38,675 bases of DNA from Gammaproteobacteria bacterium (GTDB taxonomy: Bacteria > Pseudomonadota > Gammaproteobacteria > JAADHS01), in NCBI GenBank assembly GCA_013151745.1, contig JAADHS010000255.1, positions 1 to 38,675 on the forward strand, given 5' to 3'. The position numbers and the translations under genes were made by a program. Numbering within the stretch: the stretch's first letter is position 1; the number at the start of each line of letters is the position of its first letter. Of this stretch, positions 23,180 through 35,175 are shown piece by piece. The notes under the pieces were generated by a model, which did no database searches, was not told where the DNA came from, and worked only from the letters and a program-made list of their open reading frames with translations.

Positions 23180-25258
23180 ATGGATATGAAAAAAAGACGC
23201 ACCGTTTTTGCTGCGGGGCTGGTATTCAGTGTGATGGCTCTACCAATGGCAGGAGCCCAAGATCAAAGTGCCAAATTAAAAAATGCGATGGAAAAACAGG
23301 TTGCGCTGGGTATACAGGCGGTTCCTAAAGCTTTTACTGATCAGGTCATTCGAGCTGCATCATCTAAAGCCTTTACTGATCAGGCTATTCAAACCGCATC
23401 ATTACGGACGTTACCCGGCCCAAATCCATTTCTTAGTAAAGTTGTCGACCTCACCAAGGTTGATTTTTATAGTTGGCGCATGGCGGTTGCATCGCAAGCT
23501 GTTGCTGCTCAAAAAACTCGGGATGCTGCCCAGGACAATTTTCAAGTTAGTGATCTCCAGCCCCTGGTCATCGATGAACTTGAGCCTGATAGTCTCTCTG
23601 GATTGAATGACACATTGGCCACGAAAGAACTCGTCAAGGGGTTCGGTACGGATACCAATCCAAAAGCTCGAATTCTTGGTGTTCTCGCTCCATTAAGGGA
23701 TGTTTACACGGACTTTCCCGGTTTTGCTGAATTTAATGGCGTTGATGGGGCGGATGATGGGGCCATCCCGTTTGCCAATGAAACGGGTGTCGCCACCAGT
23801 TTCGGTGCCATACAAACCAGTGGCATCATCGGTGACGGTGCCCATGGCAGTGCAGCCAGCGGCACTGGAGATTTTGACTTTTATCGTGTCGAGCTTTTGT
23901 CAGGGCAAAGCATAATCGCAGATACGGATATCACAGGCGATCTGGATTCAGTGCTCGTGATTTATAACGCTGCGGGCGAAGTGGTTGCTGTGAATGACGA
24001 TGACGGTGTGACTTTAGCGAGTAAATTGACCTATACACCCGCCGAGGCGGGGACGTTTTTTATCATGGTATCCGGGTTTGGTGAGGGAATCATTTTTCCT
24101 GAAGATCCATTTGATCCTGCAAGCGGTCTTGGAGTCGGTAGCGAAGGTGCATATGAGCTGCTCATCACGACAGCCAAACCGGATATTGACGTTTATGCTG
24201 TCGATCTCAGGGCTGGGGACGTTCTCGGCGCAACCCTCCAAGGGGCGGGGAGCCAGCTACAAATTTTTGAACCCAATGGTACTGAGGCCATAGGCTCGTC
24301 TCAGGATCTTAGTGCGCTCTATCCCGTCGCGTCTCCGTTACCAGGTGGTGGCAACGCGGTGGTGGCTTATACTGCTTCGGTCGATGCGCAACACTTTATT
24401 ATTATTAGTGGTAATACTGAGGGAAGCTATGAAGCCATTTTTGAAGTGTATCGTGCCGGATTAGAGGACGAGCCTCGTGGCTCAGTGCAAACCATTTTTC
24501 TTGATTTCGATGGCGCGCGGGTACAGACGAGTGTGTTTGATGGACCAGGACAACGAGATTTCACCGGGCTGGCTGCTTTTCTCGGTGGCTGGGGGCTTCG
24601 TTCTGACGACGAAGATTCGCTTATTGATGCCATTGTGAAGGTTGTCAAAGAAAACCTCCATGACGATTTGAAAAGACGCGGTCTTAACGAAAAATTTGGT
24701 GTGAAAGTTTTCGATAGTCGCAACCCATATATTGAATTTGGCTCCGATCAGGTTAGTCGAGTCGTCATCGGGGGTACAATCCAGGAATCGGGTATTGAAA
24801 CATTCGCAGCCGCCTCTTCAATCGACCCAGGTAACTTTGGCTACGAGGACGATGCGTTTGTATTGCTCGATCTGTTGAGTGCGCCGGTTCCTTCTCCATT
24901 TTCGATCAACACGTATTTCGCAGAAAATGCCGATACTGAGGATCGTATCAATTTTGTCGCCATAGGGGTTGGCAATCTCGTTGCTCACGAGATCGGTCAT
25001 TACCTTGGTAGCTACCATACCGATGAATCCAATAATACTCTGGATCTTATGGATGAGGGGGGTAATCTGGCCAATATATTGGGTGTTGGTGACGATCTGG
25101 TATTCGGCACCGATGACGATATTGATATCGACTTTGGTCAGGACAGTTTTTCATCATCCGAGGGGCTTTTTACGGGTATTGAAGACACGCTCAATAACTC
25201 TGCGTTTGGTCTTACTGTCAATCATTGTCGGTCTGGCCGCTGGCCGATTTTGTGCTAA
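23180..25258 (+). CDS. Secreted metzincin-like metalloprotease with PPC-type domain
   Basis: The 692-residue product begins with a signal peptide (KKRRTVFAAGLVFSVMALPMAGA). Residues about 229-300 form a pre-peptidase C-terminal-like beta domain (DFDFYRVELLSGQSIIADTD, LDSVLVIYNAAGEVVAVNDD, GTFFIMVSGFGEG), common in secreted proteases. The catalytic site is HEIGHYLGSYH at 603-613, the HExxHxxGxxH zinc motif of metzincins, and LDLMDEGG a few residues later suits a Met-turn. A 13-residue duplication (KAFTDQVIRAASS, KAFTDQAIQTASL) lies near residues 50-75. AAGGAAAAG precedes the ATG. The gene looks more GC-rich than its neighbours, hinting at separate origin. The substrate is unknown; the Cys-containing tail NHCRSGRWPILC shows no recognised sorting signal. 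Confidence 0.82.
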   Translation: MDMKKRRTVFAAGLVFSVMALPMAGAQDQSAKLKNAMEKQVALGIQAVPKAFTDQVIRAASSKAFTDQAIQTASLRTLPGPNPFLSKVVDLTKVDFYSWRMAVASQAVAAQKTRDAAQDNFQVSDLQPLVIDELEPDSLSGLNDTLATKELVKGFGTDTNPKARILGVLAPLRDVYTDFPGFAEFNGVDGADDGAIPFANETGVATSFGAIQTSGIIGDGAHGSAASGTGDFDFYRVELLSGQSIIADTDITGDLDSVLVIYNAAGEVVAVNDDDGVTLASKLTYTPAEAGTFFIMVSGFGEGIIFPEDPFDPASGLGVGSEGAYELLITTAKPDIDVYAVDLRAGDVLGATLQGAGSQLQIFEPNGTEAIGSSQDLSALYPVASPLPGGGNAVVAYTASVDAQHFIIISGNTEGSYEAIFEVYRAGLEDEPRGSVQTIFLDFDGARVQTSVFDGPGQRDFTGLAAFLGGWGLRSDDEDSLIDAIVKVVKENLHDDLKRRGLNEKFGVKVFDSRNPYIEFGSDQVSRVVIGGTIQESGIETFAAASSIDPGNFGYEDDAFVLLDLLSAPVPSPFSINTYFAENADTEDRINFVAIGVGNLVAHEIGHYLGSYHTDESNNTLDLMDEGGNLANILGVGDDLVFGTDDDIDIDFGQDSFSSSEGLFTGIEDTLNNSAFGLTVNHCRSGRWPILC
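23327..23404 (+). repeat. 39-bp tandem duplication inside the protease gene
   Basis: Two adjacent 39-base units (23327-23365 and 23366-23404) encode 13-residue repeats beginning KAFTDQ. They differ at several positions, so the duplication is not recent. It lies in the linker after the signal peptide. Confidence 0.85.
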
Positions 25259-25407
25259 ACGAAGCTCTGATTGGCGTTGAGGGGGGGCTGAAATAATGCA
25301 GTCACAGCGCAAACGTAAAAGCGGAGGATCGGAGTAAAAACAAACTCATGACGGTGTCGCGAATGGGCGCGGCATCGCCATGGGTTCTCTAGCTGAAGAG
25401 GAAATGA

Positions 25408-26490
25408 TTAATCGCGATGTTCAGCGGAGTTTCGTTTAAACCATCCGTGTTTATGGTGTTGTTTTTTGTGCTTATGGGTATCTTCATCCTCCTCCTTTAT
25501 TATACGGCGCATCCAGTCCGCCACTGCAAGGCCTATCGCTTCTGGTTGGTCTTCCTGCAGGTAGTGAAAACCCTGTCCTACGAAGACGGTTTCAAGGTTT
25601 TCGATCAGCGCAATGTAAGCTTCAACAATATCTGATGTCACTGCTATACCGGGTTTGGCGTAGAGCAATAGAAGCGGTAAATCCGTTTTTCTCATAAATT
25701 TTTTAATTTTGTTCAGTGCCTTTACGTTTCTTTTGGGCTGACCTTCAATAGGAACCTCTTGTGGCCAGACAAACATAGGTTTGCGAGAAAGTTGATCTTG
25801 GTACGGCTCTCTATAATGCGTCATTTCTATTTCTGTTAAAGATCGATTAACAGCTTGGGGTAAAACCTGTTCAATAAACCCGTTTTGTTCGATGATAAAC
25901 TGTCGACCTAATATTGGGTCTTTAAGAAATTGAAAAAAATCTGCGGTTTGTTGAGGAAGGCGGTCGTAATAATTTGGAAATCTTGGTGGTAACAAGCCTT
26001 CCATAAAGGCTATTCCCTTAACATTATTTTCGTTACGGCGAGCGTATTCAAACCCGAGTGCAGCTCCCCAATCATGTATGACTAAGGTTATATTTTCCAG
26101 GCCTAAGGTTTCAATGAATTTTTCCAGATAGGCGTAATGATCTTGAAATGTGTAATCAATATCTGGTTTGCTGGATTTACCCATGCCCACAAGATCCAGA
26201 GCAATGGCACGACCCGAATCTGAAACAAGTGGGATTATATTTCGCCAAAGATAAGATGACGTTGGGTTGCCGTGAATAAATAAAATAGGATCTCCATGAC
26301 CTTGTTCTACGTAATGGATTCGGGCATCCATTACATCGACGTACTGGCTTTCATAGGGAAAGTCCGATGATATTTCTGGGTGGGGTAATTTATAATTTTC
26401 AGCCGCAGAAGCATTGGCCAGGTTTGCTCCTGCTAATACAAAAGCAAGGACAACCAGAAAGCGTAAATTCAAAATTTGTATAAATTCCAT
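25408..26490 (-). CDS. Exported haloalkane dehalogenase-like alpha/beta hydrolase
   Basis: The 360-residue protein has an N-terminal signal peptide (LRFLVVLAFVLAGANLANASA) and an alpha/beta-hydrolase domain. Residues match haloalkane dehalogenases of the HLD-II type (DhaA, LinB): halide-binding N75 in FIHGNPTSSYLW, nucleophile D140 with halide-binding W141 in VIHDWGAALGF, acid E164 in FMEGLLPPRF and base H309 in GFHYLQED. HLD enzymes hydrolyse carbon-halogen bonds to alcohols. A signal peptide is unusual for characterised cytoplasmic HLDs. A Glu/His/Lys-rich tail (about 333-350, HKHKKQHHKHGW) could bind metal. AAAGGAAAT precedes the ATG. Without assay data it could be another hydrolase of the same fold. 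Confidence 0.82.
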   Translation of the reverse strand: MEFIQILNLRFLVVLAFVLAGANLANASAAENYKLPHPEISSDFPYESQYVDVMDARIHYVEQGHGDPILFIHGNPTSSYLWRNIIPLVSDSGRAIALDLVGMGKSSKPDIDYTFQDHYAYLEKFIETLGLENITLVIHDWGAALGFEYARRNENNVKGIAFMEGLLPPRFPNYYDRLPQQTADFFQFLKDPILGRQFIIEQNGFIEQVLPQAVNRSLTEIEMTHYREPYQDQLSRKPMFVWPQEVPIEGQPKRNVKALNKIKKFMRKTDLPLLLLYAKPGIAVTSDIVEAYIALIENLETVFVGQGFHYLQEDQPEAIGLAVADWMRRIIKEEDEDTHKHKKQHHKHGWFKRNSAEHRD

Positions 26491-26633
26491 TTTTTTATTT
26501 CCTTTTTATGTCGCGATTCCATGTTTTTTTGAGGTAGGTTGATGTGAAATTTTCAAAGTTTTTGTCGTGTTTAAGTCCATATAAATGAAGTCACTTCTTT
26601 AAGTGGCAGACAAGGCAGCTCTAATACGTTATT

Positions 26634-26668
26634 CTCGGCAAGACGTTTATCAACAAACGCTTGCCGAG
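26634..26668. repeat. Strong hairpin after the 26.7-kb gene
   Basis: CTCGGCAAG-A-CGTTT pairs with AAACGCTTGCCGAG across the loop ATCAAC, giving a 14-bp stem with a single bulged A. It starts 14 bases after the stop codon of the minus-strand gene. No T run follows on that strand (GAATAACG), so it may stabilise the mRNA end or be a repeat rather than an intrinsic terminator. Confidence 0.7.
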
Positions 26669-26681
26669 CATCGTGCTAATG

Positions 26682-27281
26682 TTATTCGTGGCAGCAGGTT
26701 CCACTTGGGTCATAAGGCATATCCCAGTTCGGGGACAGTTTATAGTCGACTCCTGGCATGACATCGTAGGCTTCCATGTCGTCTGAAAAATTGAGTGCGC
26801 CATCTCCATCCAGCCTGAATTCTTTTACCGCCACACGTTTGAGCCACACTACTTTTTCAGGGTGAAATTGTTTGGTTTTAACATTGAGTAATCTGTGGTA
26901 TTGAACAAACCCCTTGGTGAAATACTGTAAAGCTTTGACTTCGCTCCAGCGGTCAATCACCGCGTCTACGATATAAAGCAAAGCCCCGTCGCCCGCATTA
27001 TTGGACCAAAAGTTAGGGGCGCTAAAAGGTCCGGTGTTAAAGTGTTTGCCTAAGAAGCGTTTTTTATCGGTACGTAACCACTTGTGTCCGGGTGCGTCTG
27101 ATGCCCCATTTAATCCATCAGGCGGACCAGCGAAATTATAATGCTCATCGTCCAGCTTGATCGTGATACCATGAATAAATTCTTTTGATGATTCTTCATG
27201 AGCCTGTACGCTGAATGTCAACGCGATCAGCAGCATCAAAAATATTTTTTGGAAAATTATTTTATTAGTAGTCAATTTCAT
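26682..27281 (-). CDS. Exported protein of unknown function
   Basis: Not recognised. The 199-residue product has a signal peptide (KIFLMLLIALTFSVQA, cleavage before HEESS), so it is probably periplasmic. The mature part is rich in aromatic residues and Asp/Gly, with FAGPPDGLNGASDAPGHKWL, LDGDGALNFSDDMEAYDVMPG and a terminal GTCCHE that offers two adjacent cysteines and a histidine as a possible metal or disulfide site. The ATG at 27281 is chosen over an upstream in-frame start at 27317 because AGGGAAGAAAAG precedes it. It lies about 190 bases upstream of the dehalogenase-like gene on the same strand, with a strong hairpin between, so separate transcripts are likely. Confidence 0.7.
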   Translation of the reverse strand: MKLTTNKIIFQKIFLMLLIALTFSVQAHEESSKEFIHGITIKLDDEHYNFAGPPDGLNGASDAPGHKWLRTDKKRFLGKHFNTGPFSAPNFWSNNAGDGALLYIVDAVIDRWSEVKALQYFTKGFVQYHRLLNVKTKQFHPEKVVWLKRVAVKEFRLDGDGALNFSDDMEAYDVMPGVDYKLSPNWDMPYDPSGTCCHE

Positions 27282-27921
27282 TGTATCTTTTCTTCCCTTA
27301 GTTAATTTATATTTCAAGATAGCCCTCAGTATCTAAAGTAAGCGACAAGCCTAACGAATTTATGTTATCCGCCTTTCTTATTGCTTACATTAGCGGTTTT
27401 TTTTTAATCTTCTGTTTAATCAATCAGGTATAAAACGAGATTGGTATCGAGTCGTTGATTAGGCGCTCTACATGTAGATAAAAAACCAGTTAAGCATTAA
27501 ACCTTATCTTTAAGGGTTTAAGCAACCGGTCTTAGCCTATATAAAAAAAATTGTGCTAGAATGAATGACTTGAAATAAAAATAATTAAAAGTGGATATCT
27601 AGTTTATTTTACGAGCACGAGGTAATTTGCGTCATTAACTTGTTTTGTGGTCGTTTGATTTGCCAAGAGTAATCGTTTTATACAAGCTATGAATTCACGT
27701 AAAATATTGCGGCGAGAGAAGCTAGAGTTTGCTTATTCGCTTGAGTCCATTTCAATTGAAATCTTATGGTGAAAAATTAAAGCTAAAAATTAGGGGCAAA
27801 GTGATTTACGTACGCCTTTTTCTTCATTGAAGGGAAATGTTGAGGTAATCAACTTTGAGGGGTTGCGGCTTTTTAGTGGGCGGGCTATAATCCGGCCTCA
27901 ATTTCCGGGACGCTTTAACCT
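27282..27921. other. Intergenic region upstream of the atp operon
   Basis: About 640 AT-rich bases between divergent transcription units. The last 60 bases hold the strong atp promoter. An imperfect stem, TTAAACCTT (27496-27504) with AAGGGTTTAA (27511-27520), is the only other structure noted. The rsmG-parA-parB genes that often precede atpI in gammaproteobacteria are absent. Confidence 0.55.
27863..27891 (+). promoter_or_regulatory. Sigma70 promoter of the ATP synthase operon
   Basis: TTGCGG (27863-27868) and a perfect TATAAT (27886-27891) are separated by 17 bases. Transcription would start near 27898, about 24 bases before the atpZ-like start codon. This is the best sigma70 promoter seen in the window. 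Confidence 0.85.
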
Positions 27922-28122
27922 ATGTCAAAGCCAAATAGTGCTGGTTGGCTGCTTGTCGGTGTCGGTACACAGCTTGCTGCAATGGTTATAACAGGGTTCA
28001 TGCTCGGGTATGGAACAGACTATCTATTAGGGACTACGCCCATATTTATGCTGGTTTTTGGTGTATTAGGTTTTGTTGGCGGTATTTTAAAGGCAATGGA
28101 ATTGTTAATACGGCTGGGTTGA
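27922..28122 (+). CDS. AtpZ-like ATP synthase accessory membrane protein
   Basis: A 66-residue protein with two transmembrane helices (about 8-30 and 38-62) in the pattern GVGTQLAAMVITGFMLGYGTDYLLGTTPIF and FGVLGFVGGILKAMELL, resembling the AtpZ/ATPase_gene1 family found at the head of atp operons. These are thought to assist c-ring assembly or ion supply; they are not catalytic subunits. The ribosome-binding site is weak. Its TGA overlaps the ATG of atpI by one base (TGATG), implying translational coupling. Confidence 0.75.
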   Translation: MSKPNSAGWLLVGVGTQLAAMVITGFMLGYGTDYLLGTTPIFMLVFGVLGFVGGILKAMELLIRLG

Positions 28123-28529
28123 TGAATACGTTGGGTAGTGACAAAAAATTTAAGACGGGCGCTAGATCGGTCGTGTTGACGCAGATTTGTATTGGCGGTT
28201 TTACATCTGCGGGGTTTTTATTGAAAAGCGGTGTGCCCTCCGCGCAAGCAGCAATTTTTGGTGCTTTTATAGGCGTGGTTTTATCGCTTTTTTTGAGTTG
28301 GAGTGTGGCAAGAGCTGCAAACGCTGCGCCTGAAAAGCAAAGAATAAGTATGGGCATGCTCTATTTAAGTGCCGCTCAACGGTTTTTGTTAGCTTTGGTG
28401 TTATTTAGTGTCGGCTTGGGCTATTTGAAACTTGAACCGTTGCCCATGGTAGTAACATTTGGCCTAGTTCAAATAGGCTATGTTGTATTGATACGGATGC
28501 AAAGTAAATCAAACAAGATTTTGGGTTAA
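28122..28529 (+). CDS. atpI: ATP synthase protein I
   Basis: A 135-residue membrane protein with four predicted helices, starting at the ATG that shares its A with the stop of the atpZ-like gene. The order, length and hydrophobic profile (VVLTQICIGGFTSAGFLL, AAIFGAFIGVVLSLFLSWSV, QRFLLALVLFSVGLGYL, MVVTFGLVQIGYVVLI) fit AtpI, the poorly conserved assembly factor for the c-ring that precedes atpB. The frame stays open upstream of this start, but that part overlaps the atpZ-like gene in another frame and is not coding. Confidence 0.85.
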   Translation: MNTLGSDKKFKTGARSVVLTQICIGGFTSAGFLLKSGVPSAQAAIFGAFIGVVLSLFLSWSVARAANAAPEKQRISMGMLYLSAAQRFLLALVLFSVGLGYLKLEPLPMVVTFGLVQIGYVVLIRMQSKSNKILG

Positions 28530-29399
<870 letters not shown>

Positions 29400-29427
29400 C
29401 TTTTTATATTTTAATTTTATTTTCTAG

Positions 29428-29733
<306 letters not shown>

Positions 29734-29753
29734 TAGTTTTAAGGAGCGATATT

Positions 29754-30224
29754 GTGAATATTACCGCAACCCTGTTTGGCCAAATTATAGCGTTTGTATT
29801 GCTAATTTATTTTGTTGAAAAAGTGCTGTGGGCGCCACTTTCTACAATGCTTGAAGATAGGCAAAAACGTATTTCTGACGGTTTGGCTGCTGGTGAAAAA
29901 GGCAAGCATGAGCTTGAACTGGCAGAAAAAAAAGCACAACAAGAAATTAAAGAAGCAAAAGACAAGGCCAGTGAGATTATAGCGTTGGCAGAAAAACGAG
30001 GCAGTGAAATTGTTGAAGAAGCCAAGCAAGAAGCACGCACTGAAGGCGAGCGTATTGTGACTGCTGCGAATGCCGAGCTTGAGCGCGAAGTTAATCGTGC
30101 AAAAGAAGCTTTGCGATCTCAGGTTGCTGATCTTGCTGTGGCGGGTGCATCAAAAATTCTGAAGAAAGAAATTGATGCCGCTTCTCACAAAGGCATCATT
30201 GCCAAGCTGGTTACACAGATATAA
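29754..30224 (+). CDS. atpF: ATP synthase F0 subunit b
   Basis: The 156-residue peripheral stalk subunit has a membrane helix near residues 5-24 ([20 protein letters not shown]) and then a long charged helix that dimerises ([10 protein letters not shown]-type start [20 protein letters not shown], then repeated EA/EK-rich segments), ending with [11 protein letters not shown]. Length matches E. coli AtpF. It begins with GTG at 29754, with AAGGAG eight bases upstream, and follows atpE by 20 bases. Confidence 0.95.
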   Translation: MNITATLFGQIIAFVLLIYFVEKVLWAPLSTMLEDRQKRISDGLAAGEKGKHELELAEKKAQQEIKEAKDKASEIIALAEKRGSEIVEEAKQEARTEGERIVTAANAELEREVNRAKEALRSQVADLAVAGASKILKKEIDAASHKGIIAKLVTQI

Positions 30225-30235
30225 GAGTGATTTAG

Positions 30236-30772
30236 ATGGCTGATAATTCGACACTTGCACGACCTTATGCCCGAGCTGTTTTTGATCTGGCTCAAGGTGA
30301 AAATAACTTGGCAAAATGGTCAGATGTTTTGGGTCTGCTCGCGATGATCGTTTCTGATCGTGCAATGGCTGCGGCGATTGGCAATCCACGCATAGCGAAA
30401 GAAAAGCTTTCAATTGCTTTGATTAGTATTGGCGGCGACATTTTTGATGAAAAAGCGCAAAACTTGGTCAAGCTTCTTGTTGAAAATAATCGCTTAGTCT
30501 TGTTACCCGCCATGGCTGAACTCTATGAAGCTTATCGAGCTGAAGCAGAGGCGACGATCAAAGCGGAAGTAACTTCAGCAGTTAAGCTGACTCAAGAACA
30601 ACAGCAAAAACTGGCTGCTGTACTGAAAAAAAGATTAGGGCGCGATGTTGAAATCAGTTGTTCCTTAGATCAATCACTGCTTGGTGGCGCCATTATTCGT
30701 GCTGGAGACCTTGTTATTGATGGCTCGGTTTCGGGTCAGCTAGACAAATTAGCCAACGCGTTGACCGGATAA
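30236..30772 (+). CDS. atpH: ATP synthase F1 subunit delta
   Basis: The 178-residue delta subunit joins F1 to the b-subunit stalk. The start [13 protein letters not shown], the central [24 protein letters not shown] and the C-terminal [27 protein letters not shown] are family signatures. It begins 11 bases after atpF. Confidence 0.95.
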   Translation: MADNSTLARPYARAVFDLAQGENNLAKWSDVLGLLAMIVSDRAMAAAIGNPRIAKEKLSIALISIGGDIFDEKAQNLVKLLVENNRLVLLPAMAELYEAYRAEAEATIKAEVTSAVKLTQEQQQKLAAVLKKRLGRDVEISCSLDQSLLGGAIIRAGDLVIDGSVSGQLDKLANALTG

Positions 30773-30795
30773 CGTATTTTAAGAGGAAAACTAAC

Positions 30796-32337
30796 ATGCA
30801 ATTAAACGCTTCAGAAATCAGTGAGCTGATTAAGCAGCGTATCGAAAGCTTCGAGGTCGTAAGCGAAGCGCGCAACGAAGGTACAGTTGTCAGTGTTACT
30901 GACGGGATTGTACGTGTTCATGGTCTTGCCGATGCAATGCAAGGTGAGATGCTTGAATTCCCCGGTAACACTTTTGGCATGGCGCTTAACTTGGAGCGTG
31001 ATTCCGTTGGTGCGGTTATTCTTGGTGATTACAAACATATAACTGAAGGCAATAGTGTTAAATGCACAGGTAAAATCCTGGAGGTTCCTGTAGGGGCACA
31101 GTTGTTGGGTCGTGTGGTAGATTCCCTCGGCAATCCAATCGATGGCAAGGGGCCGACGGGATGCACTATAACTTCTCCTATTGAAAAAGTGGCTCCCGGC
31201 GTTATTGCGCGTCAGTCTGTAGATGAACCTATGCAAACGGGCATCAAAGCAATTGATGCTATGGTACCCATTGGCCGTGGTCAGCGTGAATTGATCATCG
31301 GTGACCGTCAAACAGGCAAAACGGCTGTTGCCGTTGATGCCATCATTAATCAGAAAGATACTGGCGTTAAATGCATCTATGTTGCAGTGGGTCAAAAGGC
31401 TTCTTCCGTTGCCGCTGTAGTGCGCAAACTCGAAGAGCACGGAGCGCTTGACCATACGATTATCGTTTCAGCTTCAGCTTCAGAATCCGCTGCAATGCAG
31501 TTTATTGGTCCTTATGCAGGTTGCTCAATGGGCGAATATTTTCGCGATATTGGTGAGGATTGTTTGATTGTTTATGATGATTTAACCAAACAAGCATGGG
31601 CCTATCGCCAAGTCTCATTATTGCTGCGTCGCCCACCCGGTCGAGAAGCTTATCCCGGTGACGTTTTTTATCTTCATTCTCGTTTGCTTGAACGTGCATC
31701 ACGAATCAATGCAGAGTATGTAGAAAAAATTACAGATGGTAAAATTAAGGGCAAAACAGGTTCTTTAACGGCTTTACCTATTATCGAAACGCAAGCAGGT
31801 GATGTGTCCGCCTTTGTGCCGACCAATGTAATTTCTATTACTGATGGGCAAATTTTCTTAGAGTCCGATCTATTTAACGCAGGGATTCGTCCTGCAATTA
31901 ATGCTGGTTTATCGGTTTCTCGAGTGGGTGGCGCAGCACAAACGAAAGCCATTAAAAAATTAGGGGGCGGGGTTCGTCTTGATTTGGCTCAATATCGTGA
32001 GCTGGCCGCTTTTGCACAGTTTGCATCAGATCTGGATGAAACGACACGCAAGCAATTGGAGCGAGGTCAACGTGTAACCGAATTGATGAAGCAAAAACAA
32101 TTTTCACCTTTGAGCGTCGCCGAACAAGCGATCTCACTTTTTGCTGCTAATGAAGGTTTTCTGGATGATGTTGAGTTGGCAAAAATTAGTGACTTTGAAG
32201 CGGCATTACTCTCCGCTATGCGCTCTTCACATGCCTCCTTGATGGACAAGATTAATACTACGGGTGGCTATGATGGTGATATTGCAAGTGAGCTGAAGTC
32301 TGCCGTTGAACACTTTAAGTCCAATAATACTTGGTAA
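30796..32337 (+). CDS. atpA: ATP synthase F1 subunit alpha
   Basis: The 513-residue length equals E. coli alpha. The non-catalytic nucleotide site is GDRQTGKT at 169-176 (K175 as in E. coli). Other signatures are [67 protein letters not shown] split across the catalytic interface, and the arginine-finger region [25 protein letters not shown] precedes the ATG. It lies between atpH and atpG in standard operon order. Confidence 0.98.
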   Translation: MQLNASEISELIKQRIESFEVVSEARNEGTVVSVTDGIVRVHGLADAMQGEMLEFPGNTFGMALNLERDSVGAVILGDYKHITEGNSVKCTGKILEVPVGAQLLGRVVDSLGNPIDGKGPTGCTITSPIEKVAPGVIARQSVDEPMQTGIKAIDAMVPIGRGQRELIIGDRQTGKTAVAVDAIINQKDTGVKCIYVAVGQKASSVAAVVRKLEEHGALDHTIIVSASASESAAMQFIGPYAGCSMGEYFRDIGEDCLIVYDDLTKQAWAYRQVSLLLRRPPGREAYPGDVFYLHSRLLERASRINAEYVEKITDGKIKGKTGSLTALPIIETQAGDVSAFVPTNVISITDGQIFLESDLFNAGIRPAINAGLSVSRVGGAAQTKAIKKLGGGVRLDLAQYRELAAFAQFASDLDETTRKQLERGQRVTELMKQKQFSPLSVAEQAISLFAANEGFLDDVELAKISDFEAALLSAMRSSHASLMDKINTTGGYDGDIASELKSAVEHFKSNNTW

Positions 32338-32349
32338 TCGGGGAACACC

Positions 32350-33213
32350 ATGGCTGTAGGTAAAGAGATACGAACCAAGATCAAGAGTGTGAAAAACACT
32401 CAGAAGATCACTAGAGCAATGGAAATGGTTGCGGCTAGTAAAATGCGTCGGGCTCAAGAGAAAATGCAAGCTACTCGCCCTTATTCCAACAAAATGCGCA
32501 GCGTTGTTAGTCATTTGGCACATGCCCATCCAGAATATCAGCATCCCTATATGCAGCAACGGGATGTCAAGCGAGTGGGTGTGATTGTTGTTTCATCTGA
32601 TCGTGGTCTTTGCGGAGGATTAAATACTAATCTGCTTAGAGCTACGGTTGTTGATATGAAAGAGTGGAACGATGCTAATATCAAAATTAATATTTGCACT
32701 GTTGGTAAAAAAGCCGGCAGTTTTTTTAGTCGCTTTGGTGGCAACGTTGTAGCGGATATCTCAGGCTTGGGAGATAGACCTGAAGTTGCGGATATCATTG
32801 GTGCGGTTAAGGTGATGTTGGATGCTTTTGATAAGGGTGAGATTGATGCGTTACATTTGGTTTATAACGAGTTTGTGAATACCATGACGCAAAACCCGAA
32901 TAATCTTCAGTTATTACCTATCCAGGCAGAGTCAGAGAAAGAATTAGAGCACCACTGGGATTATATGTATGAGCCTGAAGCAAAAGAAGTGCTTGATGCG
33001 CTATTAATGCGTTATATTGAGTCTTTGGTCTATCAAGGTATAGTTGAAAACTTAGCTTGTGAACAAGCTGCACGAATGGTTGCAATGAAGAGTGCTTCGG
33101 ATAATGCGGGAGATATTATTACTGATTTGCAACGTGTTTATAATAAGGCACGACAAGCAGCAATTACCCAGGAAATATCCGAAATTGTTGGTGGTGCGGC
33201 CGCGATTCAGTAG
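32350..33213 (+). CDS. atpG: ATP synthase F1 subunit gamma
   Basis: The 287-residue rotor shaft, same length as in E. coli. It begins [20 protein letters not shown] and continues [16 protein letters not shown], the N-terminal coiled-coil helix. [20 protein letters not shown] lies near residue 76, and the C-terminal helix holds [15 protein letters not shown] and [21 protein letters not shown]. It starts 12 bases after atpA with GGGGAACACC upstream. Confidence 0.97.
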   Translation: MAVGKEIRTKIKSVKNTQKITRAMEMVAASKMRRAQEKMQATRPYSNKMRSVVSHLAHAHPEYQHPYMQQRDVKRVGVIVVSSDRGLCGGLNTNLLRATVVDMKEWNDANIKINICTVGKKAGSFFSRFGGNVVADISGLGDRPEVADIIGAVKVMLDAFDKGEIDALHLVYNEFVNTMTQNPNNLQLLPIQAESEKELEHHWDYMYEPEAKEVLDALLMRYIESLVYQGIVENLACEQAARMVAMKSASDNAGDIITDLQRVYNKARQAAITQEISEIVGGAAAIQ

Positions 33214-33251
33214 GGCGAGCGCGTCTTTGAATTTTTAGATTTGCTATTTGA

Positions 33252-34643
<1,392 letters not shown>

Positions 34644-34699
34644 TTGTATATTCAATTTGTACCGGCATAAGCTCGGTACTTTTGATCAGAGGTTAGACA

Positions 34700-35128
34700 A
34701 TGGCTACGACAGTTCAAGTAGATATCGTTAGCGCTGAAAGTGAAATATTTTCAGGGCCGGCTGAGATGGTATTTGCACCAGCAGTGATGGGTGAAGTGGG
34801 GATTCTTCCTCGCCATGCGCCTTTGTTAACCCACTTAAAGCCGGGTGAGGTTCGTGTACGGAAAGAAGACGGTGAAGAAGAGGCATTTTATGTCTCGGGT
34901 GGTATTTTAGAAGTACAGCCGCATGTTGTGATTACGGTATTATCGGATACGGCAGTACGAGCTAAAGATATAGATGAAGCTGCAGCTCTGGAAGCAAAAC
35001 AGAGAGCAGAACAAGCATTGGAAGATCAGGGCTCAGAGTTCGAATATGCTCAAGCAGGACGTGAACTTGCTGAAGCCGTAGCCCAGTTACATGCCTTGCA
35101 ACGTTTAAGAAAAAAAGTGGGACGTTAA
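34700..35128 (+). CDS. atpC: ATP synthase F1 subunit epsilon
   Basis: The 142-residue epsilon subunit, which couples rotor and regulates ATPase activity. The N-terminal beta sandwich has [38 protein letters not shown] and [19 protein letters not shown] (shown in parts), and the C-terminal helices contain [13 protein letters not shown] and [11 protein letters not shown]. It ends the atp operon and is followed by a hairpin terminator about 75 bases downstream. Confidence 0.96.
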   Translation: MATTVQVDIVSAESEIFSGPAEMVFAPAVMGEVGILPRHAPLLTHLKPGEVRVRKEDGEEEAFYVSGGILEVQPHVVITVLSDTAVRAKDIDEAAALEAKQRAEQALEDQGSEFEYAQAGRELAEAVAQLHALQRLRKKVGR

Positions 35129-35175
35129 TTTTAGGCAGTTCAAAGCTTGGCTTGTCTTCTTCTCTATAGCTACTC

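Noticed and set aside
25240-25320. Possible frameshift truncating the protease C-terminus
   Set aside because: The other frames after 25258 end quickly and show no continuing domain, so there is no positive sign of a broken gene.
26725-26740. GGGGACAG match to the dispersed repeat inside the 26.7-kb gene
   Set aside because: The match is too short, lies within coding sequence and lacks the CCTCC end.
30811-31455. Long minus-strand open frame inside atpA (214 codons)
   Set aside because: It is antisense to a clear atpA coding region and shows no protein-family motifs.
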